From Sphaeroforma arctica JP610 (lineage: Eukaryota > Opisthokonta > Ichthyosporea > Ichthyophonida), in NCBI RefSeq assembly GCF_001186125.1, contig NW_014040370.1, forward strand, positions 1 to 29,881: DNA of 29,881 nt, read 5' to 3'. The position numbers and the translations under genes are program-made. The notes under the pieces are model-generated. The model was not told the DNA's origin. It saw only the letters and a list, made by a program, of their open reading frames with translations, and searched no databases. Position 1 is the stretch's first letter; every line of letters starts with the position of its first letter. This document shows positions 10,040 to 19,390 of this stretch, one piece after another.

Positions 10040-10598
10040 ATCTTTTCCATACCGATTGCGATCCTCACCAGCCACTTCTTGGCCATCATATTGGTCTTCA
10101 TAAGTCTGGACAAGGCAAGTCGCTCCGCATGGGGTAGTAGCCGAAACGCCGATGCCCACAACAGCCACACTGCATATGTTCATGTCACTGTAACACGTTG
10201 TGCTGCTGGTTCCGCATCTGTACCTGGGTCCACTGGGTCATGGTAAAAATCGACATACGTGCGATGCATAGTATACGATTTTCCGTTATAACTTAACTTG
10301 TGCATATTCACATGTGTAACTGCTTGAACCATTGCAGGACCAAATCACATGCGTCTGAGCCGATGCTGGCCCACATATATCCAGAACCTCACCTGCGCTC
10401 CCACAAGAAATTCTGAGAGTTCCATGCGGCGTAAAAATCTGTATCCTGGTTCTCTAATCCTATCGTGTGGTATGTATGTTTCTGTCTGTAGCATCTCATT
10501 GTATTAATAAACGCTGCAAAAATTATTTTAGATAGTATGCCAACTTCTGCTAGAGCTGATATTATAGAACGATTCTGTAAAAGAATATCATCGACCAC
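10040..10598 (-). pseudogene. Decayed coding stretch, possibly a Pol C-terminal remnant
   Basis: On the minus strand several adjoining stretches look coding: NRSIISALAEVGILSKIIFA and TIGLENQDTDFYAAWNSQNF (within 10389-10598), VRFWIYVGQHRLRRM (about 10340-10390), and NMHKLSYNGKSYTMHRTYVD then FYHDPVDPGTDAEPA (10180-10332). The 'vW.yvGq.R...fGPa.v' and 'h.sYVdfYHDP' phrasing resembles the small barrel at the C-terminus of retroelement integrases, but this is pattern memory only. It is broken in more than one place and abuts LTR 1. It could instead be a decayed host gene. Confidence 0.3.
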
Positions 10599-10756
10599 GT
10601 GAATTGCGCACTATGCAGTGAGATAAGCTTGAATGAAGTAGCATATACAAACAATAAATAATAAAAGACAATATAACCTCCTTCAACAAATTTATTCGTA
10701 AAAAATGGGTATAGCCGAAGGCTCTTTAATTTAAATTTAAGCAAATTTTGCACGAT

Positions 10757-10906
10757 AAAGTCACTAAATGTACATAAAATAATTGGAACTGTCGCTAAAT
10801 GTCCATTTGTATATATTTGATCAATATGTCAGAACGTTTTCATCGACAAAATGGGTGAATGTACAGTAGTGACTTTTCCACATTCTTAATGTACATTTAG
10901 CGACTT
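10757..10906. repeat. Inverted repeat around 150 bp, MITE-like
   Basis: GTCACTAAATGTACAT at 10760-10775 pairs with ATGTACATTTAGCGAC at 10889-10904 (15 of 16), with further partial pairing of the AAAG/CTTT flanks. A third, direct copy of the core (GTCGCTAAATGTCC) lies at 10791-10804. The interior is AT-rich and non-coding. It looks like a small non-autonomous element or an old hairpin. Confidence 0.55.
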
Positions 10907-11756
10907 TCTTCTTATTTAAAATAAAACTACCAAACATAATCCCAATACACAAATATATACAGAGGAAGAAAGGGTGTTAACACATATATATTGAAAGACA
11001 AAGAATGTACACATCTGATCTCAATCGGGAACAATGTACAAGAAGCACAGGCACAATTGGGGCATAGCAGTGCACATAACAGACATACACGACACTTCAG
11101 TTTACCACACCAGTAAAACATACAACGCGAACAACTGTAATCAATCTGACCGGGTACAATCCATACCGAAAACGATCAAAAAGGAGATTGAGCACAGAAT
11201 TCAAGGTCACATGACCAAACCACACGAATCAGCTATATAAAGAATATATACGCACACTATCAATCAACAACAGACGAGTTCGAACAATTGCATAGGCAAT
11301 AGACAAGCCAATCTGGTCGGGTATAATTACTACGGCGACGATCACAAGAGATTAAGAATAGAACTCACGATCAAAGGCGTTAAAGTAATCAACAAAGATA
11401 CATCGATAGAGATGGACGGGGACATCAGATGCTAAATAAGCAGAATATAACCTAGGAAGTGTGCAAGTCAACACAACTTATAGAGAACAGGGCTATTAGG
11501 TATACCAGAAGGCTAATAAATACCCGTTTTAAACTCAAAAACGCTACACACGAAGTGAATTACCAGATAATTAGTCAAAGTAATCTGAATAAAGGTGAGT
11601 AACACAACACAATTGAGCGAAACACCCATTAAATCTGAAACTCAAACAATAAAACGTAAACGAACAAGACACGCAGAGTCATGACGACAACAAAGCAAGA
11701 TCAAACTTCAAAGATCACCAAGAGTGAAGGACGATTCAAGTCCAACACACGGCATG
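10907..11756. other. AC-rich intergenic DNA with a TATA-like site
   Basis: No gene is supported; the two short frames here (10927-11121 minus, 11034-11240 plus) overlap each other and have no pattern. A good TATA-like box, GCTATATAAAGAA, sits near 11230-11243, followed after about 40 bp by an ACGAGTTCGAAC block. That block is loosely like the start of retroelement D's leader (GACGAGAAGTTCGGAAC), so part of this stretch might be a diverged LTR. The link is weak. Confidence 0.4.
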
Positions 11757-11787
11757 TAAAACCCTAAAACCCTAAAACCCTAAAACC
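11757..11787. repeat. Interstitial telomere-like tract (TTTTAGGG, about 3.9 units)
   Basis: TAAAACCC repeats three full times and most of a fourth without error; the other strand reads TTTTAGGG. That 8-mer is known as a telomere repeat in some green algae such as Chlamydomonas, but a short internal tract proves nothing about this species' telomere. Confidence 0.8.
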
Positions 11788-11938
11788 AGGTACACGAGGC
11801 AAGGTACACAACACAAGTCGGCGCAAGACCGAACAGCAAGTGGTGACGTCTATAAGACAAAGCTTCGCCAACACAATGTATCAAATAATAGAAGTACGAT
11901 AGACAACACAACTAGGCACAGGACCGAACATCAAGGGT

Positions 11939-12142
11939 TGACGTCACTAGGACCGAACTTCATCGGTGACGTCACTAGGACCGAACTTCATCGGTGACGT
12001 CACTAGGACCGAACTTCATCGGTGACGTCACTAGGACCGAACTTCATCGGTGACGTCACTAGGACCGAACTTCATCGGTGACGTCACTAGGACCGAACTT
12101 CATCGGTGACGTCACTAGGACCGAACTTCATCGGTGACGTCA
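11939..12142. repeat. 28-bp tandem array with eight CRE (TGACGTCA) sites
   Basis: Seven consecutive 28-bp units are identical. Each starts TGACGTCACTAGGACC and ends GAACTTCATCGG. An eighth TGACGTCA closes the array at 12135, so the sites stand at 11939, 11967, 11995, 12023, 12051, 12079, 12107 and 12135. TGACGTCA is the full palindromic CRE bound by ATF/CREB-type bZIP dimers. Degenerate relatives lie just upstream (GACCGAACAGCAAG then GTGACGTC near 11828-11850; AGGACCGAACATC near 11923). Perfect identity suggests recent amplification or active homogenisation, or assembly collapse of a longer array. Confidence 0.9.
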
Positions 12143-12356
12143 CTAGGACCGATCATCTAATTAAGATCACATGAGAAATTAATTTCTCATACGACGGAAT
12201 AATCACAAGTAAGTCCACACGTGACAAAATATGCTTGACTAACAAACACCATTTAAACCCTCATAAACACAGGAAAACAAAACAACAAGCTATTGTACCA
12301 CACATGAAGGTAAACACTTCCCATGGAAGTGCAGCAAAGCAACAACACTACAATAG
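12143..12356. other. Spacer between CRE array and solo LTR
   Basis: No gene. It contains an inverted pair, GAGAAATTAATTTCTC (12173-12188), which is a perfect palindrome. The last bases before the LTR, ATAG, are one half of its target duplication. Confidence 0.5.
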
Positions 12357-12689
12357 TGTAGAGTTTGAGAGTAGCTGATAAGATACGACCAGAAGAAACA
12401 ATAGACCTCTTCTCAAGTGCGAATTCTACAGCCAGGTAAAATGTACTCGGCTGAAGGACTCGCATTGAGTCTTTATTTGTGTGTAGTATTTTCTAAACTA
12501 GACTCAATATTTACTGAAGTGTTCCTCTCACACGCGGGAGTTACGGTATCATCTACCGGTAATCCCGCTATATTGCTGATCACTCTATCATCAGAAATAT
12601 TGGATCCTAGATCCAAAATTCAGTATTTGACAATCCTAGGTTTGGGTTCAGGATTGGCTTTTTTGATAATCTGGTCCCTGGATGATACA
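12357..12689 (-). mobile_element. Solo LTR 3 of the B/C/E family, 333 bp
   Basis: In its own orientation it starts TGTATCATCCAGGGACCAG and ends AAACTCTACA. It is flanked by ATAG on both sides (12353-12356 and 12690-12693), a 4-bp target duplication, so it is a complete insertion reduced to a solo LTR by recombination. It is closest to LTR 4 (22171-22505), sharing the AAGACTCAATGCGAGT block; the two differ at roughly a tenth of positions by eye. It carries an AATAAA signal. Confidence 0.9.
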
Positions 12690-12837
12690 ATAGTAAGTAA
12701 AATATCTTCAGATTTTATTGATTTTATACAATTCCATAGCAAAGACAGGGGTGTGAAGCGCACATTCGCATAGAATATAGCAAAAGTCTTTACCAATAAT
12801 CCGCAATACCCACACACCATCACAAACCAGAGCAGGC
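12690..12837. other. Spacer before retroelement C
   Basis: AT-rich, no gene. An open minus-strand frame across 12620-12880 is not supported by any motif. Confidence 0.4.
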
Positions 12838-13308
12838 GTGTATGGTGGGGAAGAAGGGAGTGAGGGCACGGATGGCGCAAGTGTCAGCTCAATGGGGGGG
12901 GGGGCAAGCCCAGACAGTAGTTCCGGCCAGCCCACACCGGGTGGAGTACCCATACTAGCCCCAGCGATGCGTTTAGAAATAGACAAGAGCATCTGCCAAG
13001 GCAACTACGTCCTGGTGAGTAGGTTTGTGTCCAAATTGGAACAAACAGTTCCGGTGTCGATCCCGACTCTGCACAAGATGAGAGTAGGCATTCATGATCA
13101 GCAACCATAAAGACGCATGCCACTTGTTGACAAGGAGCTCAGATGAAGATACGATCTAGTTATCAATGTGTGCGGTGATGATGAGGAGGATGAACTCATT
13201 CGAATAAGTCAATACATTAATGAGTTAGAGCTCATGCGTTCACGCTTAGGCGACCAGATAAATGAACCGTCCCTTGCAAAACTACTAAAGACTTCAGAAT
13301 TTCAGAAG

Positions 13309-14199
13309 GGCTCTGTGCTATGATTGTAACAAATACGTACATGTTCACACTGCTCGACTACCGCACCGACGGCTGTCTCTGCCTTGTCTGCCCCGGTAGC
13401 CACAAGTTCACTACCAGCCACTTTACCTGCATCCAACAACTGATTCGACGCATCCTGGTAGGCCCAAAACTGCCGNNNNNNNNNNNNNNNNNNNNNNNNN
13501 NNNNNNNNNNNNNNNNNNNNNNNNNNNNNNNNNNNNNNNNNNNNNNNNNNNNNNNNNNNNNNNNNNNNNNNNNNNNNNNNNNNNNNNNNNNNNNNNNNNN
13601 NNNNNNNNNNNNNNNNNNNNNNNNNNNNNNNNNNNNNNNNNNNNNNNNNNNNNNNNNNNNNNNNNNNNNNNNNNNNNNNNNNNNNNNNNNNNNNNNNNNN
13701 NNNNNNNNNNNNNNNNNNNNNNNNNNNNNNNNNNNNNNNNNNNNNNNNNNNNNNNNNNNNNNNNNNNNNNNNNNNNNNNNNNNNNNNNNNNNNNNNNNNN
13801 NNNNNNNNNNNNNNNNNNNNNNNNNNNNNNNNNNNNNNNNNNNNNNNNNNNNNNNNNNNNNNNNNNNNNNNNNNNNNNNNNNNNNNNNNNNNNNNNNNNN
13901 NNNNNNNNNNNNNNNNNNNNNNNNNNNNNNNNNNNNNNGGGTACTCTACTTAGTAGGTCATCAAGCGAATATATGGAACATTCGATAGTAACAGTGTTTT
14001 GTTAACACCGGCCCGAATTGACTCAGTACATATCTTCCATTGTCGACTCACTTGGCCCAAGCTTCAAACGGGAATTTATTGACCACTTCTTCCCATCAAT
14101 CTTTCCTGAACCACTACAGCGACTATGAGAGCCATACCATATGTTCATACATTGTATCATACATACTTGCCATTTTTGAAATAAATAATATTATCCCTA
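13309..14199. other. Foreign insert inside gag of retroelement C, with assembly gap
   Basis: Homology to copy B stops at about 13308 and resumes at about 14200. The left part of the insert (13309-13475) has an open plus-strand frame including DYRTDGCLCLVCPGSHKFTT. The right part (13939-14199) contains ELTQYISSIVDSLGPSFKRE then FIDHFFPSIFPEPLQRL and a stop near 14129, followed by AATAAA at 14180. That resembles the 3' end of a gene or of a second mobile element. I do not recognise the protein. Target duplications cannot be told. Confidence 0.5.
13476..13938. other. Assembly gap (463 Ns)
   Basis: A run of N only. Any frame spanning it is meaningless. Its length may be an estimate. Confidence 0.99.
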
Positions 14200-15239
14200 A
14201 CTAGAGATAGTTACTTCAAGATGGAGAACTGTAAAGACATAATAAAATCCACAACGCAATGCAGAGGCTTATTCTTGGCCAATACCACTATGTTAGTATC
14301 CAGCACTAGTGAGAAATCTATTCCATTCTACTGATGCAACAGAGAAGACCAAAGCAGTGCTCAAAGAGTTGAGAAACTCTGGAACATAAATAACCAAACA
14401 CTTCCAGGATCCTGAGCAATTTAATAGAATCATTATTGACAGACTCCGACACCACCCAGTAGACTATCGGTTTGAGAAGTTTCTCAATGACATACAGAAC
14501 AAGAGACTAAACGTCGAAGTGCGCACTGAACGAGCACATAAGATAATTCAGATCTTAGAGGAGCGTTACCGCAACTCAGCAAAGAGCCTATGCACTTACA
14601 AATTCTCGAGGTCCAAAGATACCAAGCACTTACGCACCATGGACAACAAAAGAAGGTGGATACTCTCATCGGGGCCGACAAACGTCTTGATGGAAGTGAG
14701 GGTCACTTATCGGATATGCAACACACTGTGTTTCACTCTATGACTGGAGCAAGCATAAGAGCGGCAGCAAAAGTGCAAGGAGATCAGTTGCTAAGAGAGC
14801 AGATAAGAGAGCAGCGCAAGCGACACAATACACATACAACTATCCACAACAAGGCTCAGAATAGCCCTACTGCTACGAACAATCGACATAAACCGTACAA
14901 CGGTGCACCCAAACAAACCAAGCCAATAGGACAAGCCCGAGAGAAGAAAAGGGCGCGCAAAGAGCGTGCATATCCTTATTGTAAGGTGATGCCAGCCCCA
15001 CATCGATTCAGTCAATGCCCCCCGAAGGCATCAAACCAGGCCAAACAGGCCGAGGAGCGTGTCCAAAGCGATACGGAGGTAGCAAGATTGTCCATATCTC
15101 CGGCAAGGTAGATGACATTACAGACAGTGATGAGCACTGAGACAACTGGTGGGCGGTAGCAAATTTGGTTGACCTGGCTGATAGGCTCAATGTATATACA
15201 GATGAAAAAATGTTGTTAATAAATACAAATGATATAAAA

Positions 15240-15889
15240 TACTAGCCTTTGTCTTACTTCTCGCATCACGAGACCAACGACTACACATTGACATACAATT
15301 AATGGCAATTCATACAATGCACTGGTAGGCTCGTGCGCACAACGCTCATGTATGGACAAGAGTGAAGTATCAGAACTATATCTCTTCGTCAGAGCGCAAC
15401 CGGGTTACATACAATTAGCACAAACAGATGCTAGAATACAAAGGACAGGGTCAACAGAAGTATGTGACATTAATTACGGAGGAAGGAAAACCTCGCAGTG
15501 CTTTGAAGTATTAAACCTACCAGACAAGAAGGCACCAATACTGCTCGGTTTGGATATTCTACCATACATAGATATATACATAGCTGGATTAATCAATCTG
15601 ATTATACCAACAGATGCAAAATGGGAATCAATCCTCACACCACAAGAAGAGGACCCTGAGCATGAACAAGAAGGTTTCTAAGAGTCACTTGCAGACCCCT
15701 TAGATACCAACGCGAATATACCTCCTGACGTACATTGAAACCTACCAGGCTCCACAGTCACAGAACCTGCAAATGAAATTAATATCAGACAAATGAGGCA
15801 CGCTAAAGCCAATTTTGTACCTCACAAATACATTCCGCAAACGGATAAAAATGTGAAGAGGTGGCTTACAGACGGCCACATATACAAAC
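15240..15889 (+). pseudogene. Protease and start of RT, retroelement C
   Basis: The segment aligns with B's protease: AQTDARIQRTGSTEVCDINY, then KTSQCFEVLNLPDKKAPILL and LDILPYIDIYIAGL. It goes on to the pre-RT stretch (RHAKANFVPHKYIPQTDKNV, then VKRWLTDGHIYK) at 15793-15889, where homology ends abruptly. It is broken. Confidence 0.8.
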
Positions 15890-15902
15890 TCTATACTCTA
15901 CA
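15889..15902 (+). repeat. Terminal 14 bases of a B-type LTR
   Basis: CTCTATACTCTACA is identical to the last 14 bases of LTR 1 (10013-10026). It directly follows the truncated RT, so it probably marks the far end of a deletion that removed the rest of retroelement C. A 14-base match could also be chance plus microhomology. Confidence 0.5.
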
Positions 15903-16149
15903 TGTCGGCATCATTATATTATATAATGACGTGTATCACTTGCAATATACGTATATGAACAGTATTCTGGCTCCGTCCGGTATCTATCCCTACTTTCACT
16001 TGACTACATCCATGAACTGCAAACGATAGTAGAAAGTAAACCATTCCTGGCGAGAGAACGTCTGACCGACCATCACGTACGTGGAAAGGCTCTAAGGTTT
16101 CAATTAACTTCACGAATACATGCAATAGCATACGTAGACATCTCAGATG

Positions 16150-16482
16150 ACAACAATAATTCTCACTCTTTATGATTTCGGTGAGTAATCTCGCGCCTTT
16201 GGTATGATCGGGATTGAGCTGTTGATTCTCATCGGAATCCTGCATAACAATATCGAGCGTGGCCATTAAAGTTCCTACTAGCGTTTGCGTGACCGCTGTA
16301 GATATCACAGCTACTGCCGCTTTAATAGCAGAGTCTCTGTCACAACTCATAGTGTCTGCTACGCTGGCGTTCTTGTTTGTGTTTTTATATTTTGTGTGAT
16401 TTCCCGTCACAGATTTCATACGTTTATAAGGACCACTCAAATTGTTGTACGCTTTCGATGGCTTTTTCGTACGTTTTGTCAA
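16150..16482 (-). CDS. Hypothetical coding-like stretch, about 90-110 aa
   Basis: On the minus strand the frame opens at 16482 without an ATG (TKRTKKPSKAYNNLSGPYKR); the first ATG is at 16419 (MKSVTGNHTKYKNTNKNASV). The sequence is basic at first, then a small-residue helix-like stretch (SAIKAAVAVISTAVTQTLVG, TLMATLDIVMQDSDENQQLN), then HTKGARLLTEIIKSE. A possible GTGAG splice donor follows IIK near 16170. The frame stays open to 15919, but that tail does not look coding. It may be one exon of a host gene or a relic. I do not recognise a family. Confidence 0.35.
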
Positions 16483-16558
16483 TTAGTGGCCTTTATCTTT
16501 CTGATAAGCTGCTTCAAGTATATTATCAAATATAGGAAATATAATCCTGAATAATGAC

Positions 16559-17020
16559 GATTTTAAAACAATGGGATTTATTTGATTTATTTTGATATGC
16601 AGGAGCCATTTTTGCATTAATGGTCAATAAAGTCAATTTTTACAAAAAGGACATTTTCATCAAAAATGGCCATTATATTGAGTTGCATAATTGGGCCCAA
16701 ATGTCTGGTCAAATTCGTGTTTGGCTTTGATAGAAGTTAAAGACGACCCACCAGACGTCTATATTACCACCAGGAGAATGTACAAGCATAGTGTCAGTAC
16801 CAGTACAGCATAAGCATTATTGTGATACCCAGAATACATACATATTAAGTAATACATACTGGGAAACGTGGTCGCCTTGTGGGAGGGCTGAGATAAGCTT
16901 GGTTTAGGGTTATAAACCCAACCAAGGAAACTTATTCTCTTTGACACTGTGACTGTGTGACGTCTTGTGGAGTGTAAGTGGACTGTAAGGACTACTAGTA
17001 AGAAGTGTAGGGCTGTAGGC
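16559..17020. other. AT-rich intergenic DNA with short hairpins
   Basis: No gene. GAGCCATTTTTG (16600-16611) pairs with CAAAAATGGCC (about 16659-16670), a small MITE-like inverted repeat. A second stem, CTTGGTT...AACCAAGG with a GGGTT/AACCC core, lies at about 16898-16927. The GTGTGG-rich tract begins after 16950. Confidence 0.4.
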
Positions 17021-17067
17021 TATGGGACAGTGTGGAGTGTGGAGTGTGGACTCAGTGGAGTGTAGGA

Positions 17068-17128
17068 CTGTGGCCTGTGGCCTGTGGCCTGTGGCCTGTG
17101 GCCTGTGGCCTGTGGCCTGTGGCCTGTG
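17068..17128. repeat. CTGTGGC minisatellite, eight 7-bp units
   Basis: Eight exact CTGTGGC units (17068-17123) plus a partial one lie inside a longer GTGTGG-rich tract (about 16970-17270). Because 7 is not a multiple of 3, the tract reads as a seven-residue repeat (GLWPVAC) in every frame, which explains the two overlapping open frames here. Confidence 0.9.
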
Positions 17129-17273
17129 TGCCCGTGGCCTGTGGCTTGTGGGGCTGTGGGAGTGTGGAAGTGTGGACTGTGGAGCGTGTGGGCCCGCCGC
17201 CCGTGGGACTGTGGTGATGTGACTGTGAGTCTGTGAGACAGTGAGAGTGTGCCAGTGTGGGTCTGGGTCTGGA

Positions 17274-17335
17274 CTGTACTCTACTAGAGAGAGAGTCTCT
17301 CTAGAGTAGAGTCTAGACTCTCTCTAGACTCGGAG
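17274..17335. repeat. Double palindrome of CTCT/AGAG
   Basis: CTCTACTAGAGAGAGAG pairs with TCTCTCTAGAGTAGAG (17280-17311). A second stem, GAGTCTAGA...TCTAGACTC, follows at about 17309-17331. Together they could form two adjacent cruciform arms directly downstream of the GTGTGG-rich tract. Confidence 0.8.
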
Positions 17336-17615
17336 TTTTGGAAATTTGCTCCGCTATCTCCGCCGCTATCTCATAAAGTTGATCCCTAACTAGGTTTTAC
17401 TGTTCATGGTTTATACTTCAAACTAGGGTTACACAAGATCAGCATGGCTCAAATATTCCTGGCCGGTCTCTTAATTCAGGTGTTCAATATAAGCCTTGTA
17501 CAGAGATGGTAATAAAGTTTAATCGTTGATATAATCCTTTTGACGGGTCTCTATATGTTATGAACAATTATTCCAAATAGTCACTTACTAGTCATAATCA
17601 ACATATCGATTCAAT
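17336..17615. other. Possible leader or LTR remnant upstream of retroelement F
   Basis: No coding frame. An AATAAA signal occurs near 17511-17516 (GGTAATAAAGTTT), and the gag-like ORF of F begins about 100 bp later. It could be the R/U5 part of an LTR, but no second copy is in the window to test this. Confidence 0.3.
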
Positions 17616-18719
17616 ATGCTATCCAAATCACGCTCTTCCAAATTCGCCGTTGAGGCCTGGACTCTCCTTGCGCCCGATGGATCTAATATATATGAATGAG
17701 ACGCCGACCTAGGCATGGCCGTTGCGTCACAATACGATGATATGGACCTTTCTCCTGTTCTTTTATTTTACCAAGTTTAAACCCATCCCCAACCTCATCT
17801 CGACCAAAAATTCGCTGGCATCATGGAGACTTCCGCGCAACAACGTACTACTGCACAGAATAAGATCGTTCAGACCAAGAACTTCATTGATGCCGTCAAG
17901 GCTGACATCAACTATCTACGTGCCTTCACACGTGACCCGAATGAGTCCCTCAGAGACTGATCTCACCGCTGTGAGGAACTCATTCACACTGCGAAGACTC
18001 AAGGTACTATCTACGGCCTCGTAGTGGCCCAGAACTTGTTCATCGATGATCTTCCAGTAGCTCAGCAGACCCATGTTCAAATGTTGACCTTACCCAAGTA
18101 CCAAATCGCAAGCATTGAAAGTGGACGAAAACGTTTACATCACCTATTCCACAACAATACCTTGGCTCTGTTGCTGATGTCACACTGACCACTGACGGTA
18201 CAATCGCCGATCTGGTTCGTATGATTGCGGAAGTCCGTACATCCCGCACTGAACCTCCCGCCAACTCAAATGCTGTCTGTTGACGCTCGGATCACACTTC
18301 CTCTATTTGTCCTATAGGATATGGCAAAACATGTGACAACAAGACACACACAGGTCGCGATTGACAGAGACTGTCTAAGCTCTTCCCTCACATGCACCAA
18401 CTGTGACCGTAAAGATCATAATGAGATAGTTTGCTCAAAATGCGTAAATAAAAATGATTTTCCTTACACAGTTCCCTTTATTACTCGTGTAGCTATCCCT
18501 GTAGCAAGAGCCACTACTAATTCTCCTCCTGACGACTCACTCCTCAACGACAACGGCGCGACAGCGAATTACTGGCCAGAATCTGCTAAGCCACTCCTTA
18601 CCAACATAGAACATGGCCATTTTCCACTTAGATTAGCCGATATCAGAATTACACACATATCTTGCCGTGGTCAACTGCCCCTACTTGGACTGACATATCT
18701 GGATCCTACAATTGCATAA
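17616..18719 (+). pseudogene. Gag-like and protease-like region of retroelement F
   Basis: The gag-like part includes AQNKIVQTKNFIDAVKADIN and LRAFTRDPNESL, with helical character. The knuckle CTNCDRKDHNEIVC fits CX2CX4HX4C exactly. The following NDNGATANYWPESAK and HFPLRLADIRITHISCRGQL then PLLGLTYLDPTIA recall retropepsin halves (D-x-G-A-T, and a PLLGL turn). It is broken in several places. Confidence 0.55.
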
Positions 18720-18949
18720 GACATATTTGACCAAAACAACCTCCAGGACGCTGCTTGTTCCACTACCCTTCCCGGCGACCAGAAGACATGCCATCTCCGC
18801 CGTTTAGAAGCGACCCCAATTCTACCACGAGTACATGGCAGCTATTTTATTCACTATTTGGCACTACAAATCTTCTCACTGATCCACAGGTCAAAACTCT
18901 CCAAGAACGCTAGTGGTCACCGCAACAAGAAGACGATTATTAGAATGGC

Positions 18950-19390
18950 GAAACGTGACAATGTTACACTCACTCACCTTCCACCATACACGTCACACAG
19001 AAACTTATTTCAGGTAGCTATGCAGCCACTGAACTACAACTCAACAATTGACACATGTGTCTCTAAACATACAAATCAACTCCCCAAGTATGTCTTCGTT
19101 GATGGCACGGGTATCTCACTGGATTGGCGACATGTCGATTTTATCCCCGAAAAAAAACTATACTAACCCTAAACGGACAGATATTCTTGAAATGATAGAC
19201 GATAACACCAAAGCTGGCTCACTACTCGTAATTATCGCTCCTCCAACCTTGTGCTGCCAGTGGGACACCTTTCTTGCCCATCTTCAGCAGCAACAATATA
19301 TCATACAGAATACTACATCGACGTTCCTACGTCACGGTTCTGCGGCGGTTGGCAAACCTACATGGTTATACTCCCTGGTAGCTATAATCG
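18950..19390 (+). pseudogene. 'LFA...N'-type module of retroelement F
   Basis: The reading TIDTCVSKHTNQLPKYVFVD, a SLDW stretch, NPKRTDILEMIDDNTKAGSL, LVIIAPPTLCCQWDTFLAHL and NTTSTFLRHGSAAVGKPTW parallels B/E (LFASVHNAHTDKYY, NPLLELIPDVLDKVIEE, TTICVPYYPNATWFPKLLSL, NTNNTFLKEGKNVCGKTPW). The alignment is strong in its last 50 residues and shows a shared module across two lineages. Confidence 0.6.

Larger units (their letters stand above)
12838..15130 (+). pseudogene. Gag region of retroelement C, split by an insert
   Basis: The N-terminus begins with a Gly/Ser/Pro-rich stretch (MYGGEEGSEGTDGAS..., 12838-12950) not seen in A or D. Then comes a segment matching the start of Gag in A and D: DKSICQGNYVLVSRFVSKL against DKTFYAGNYYVVDKLYAQ in D, and HKMRVGIHDQQP against HKLRKAVHEQQ. 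After the insert, from about 14200, homology to B resumes (CRTERAHKII-type helix at about 14520, RAAAKVQGDQLLREQIREQR near 14760). The C-terminal part is basic, and PAPHRFSQCP marks the knuckle area. Broken in several places. Confidence 0.75.
12838..15902 (+). mobile_element. Retroelement C: Ty3/Gypsy chromovirus-type fragment (gag, protease, start of RT, LTR tail)
   Basis: Closely related to copy B. It has gag in two pieces, protease, and only the first part of RT; then at 15889-15902 comes a 14-base match to the end of the B-type LTR. RT, RNase H, integrase and chromodomain are absent through a large internal loss. An unrelated insert with an assembly gap splits gag (13309-14199). Several further breaks are present. 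The 5' LTR is missing. Confidence 0.8.

Noticed and set aside
11939-12142. CRISPR array reading of the 28-bp repeats
   Set aside because: Repeats are directly abutting with no variable spacers, and the context is eukaryotic.
12838-13123. Minus-strand frames opposite the Gly/Ser-rich start of gag in C
   Set aside because: The plus-strand frame matches Gag of A and D, so the minus frames are shadows.
13320-13988. A 222-residue frame
   Set aside because: Over two thirds of it is the run of Ns; it only exists because N is read through.
16285-16554. Plus-strand 89-residue frame
   Set aside because: Antisense to the better minus-strand frame at 16150-16482, and its hydrophobic look follows from that.
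17022-17222. Two overlapping plus-strand ORFs with a GLWPVAC heptapeptide repeat
   Set aside because: They are the frame-independent reading of a 7-bp minisatellite, with no start context or support on either side.
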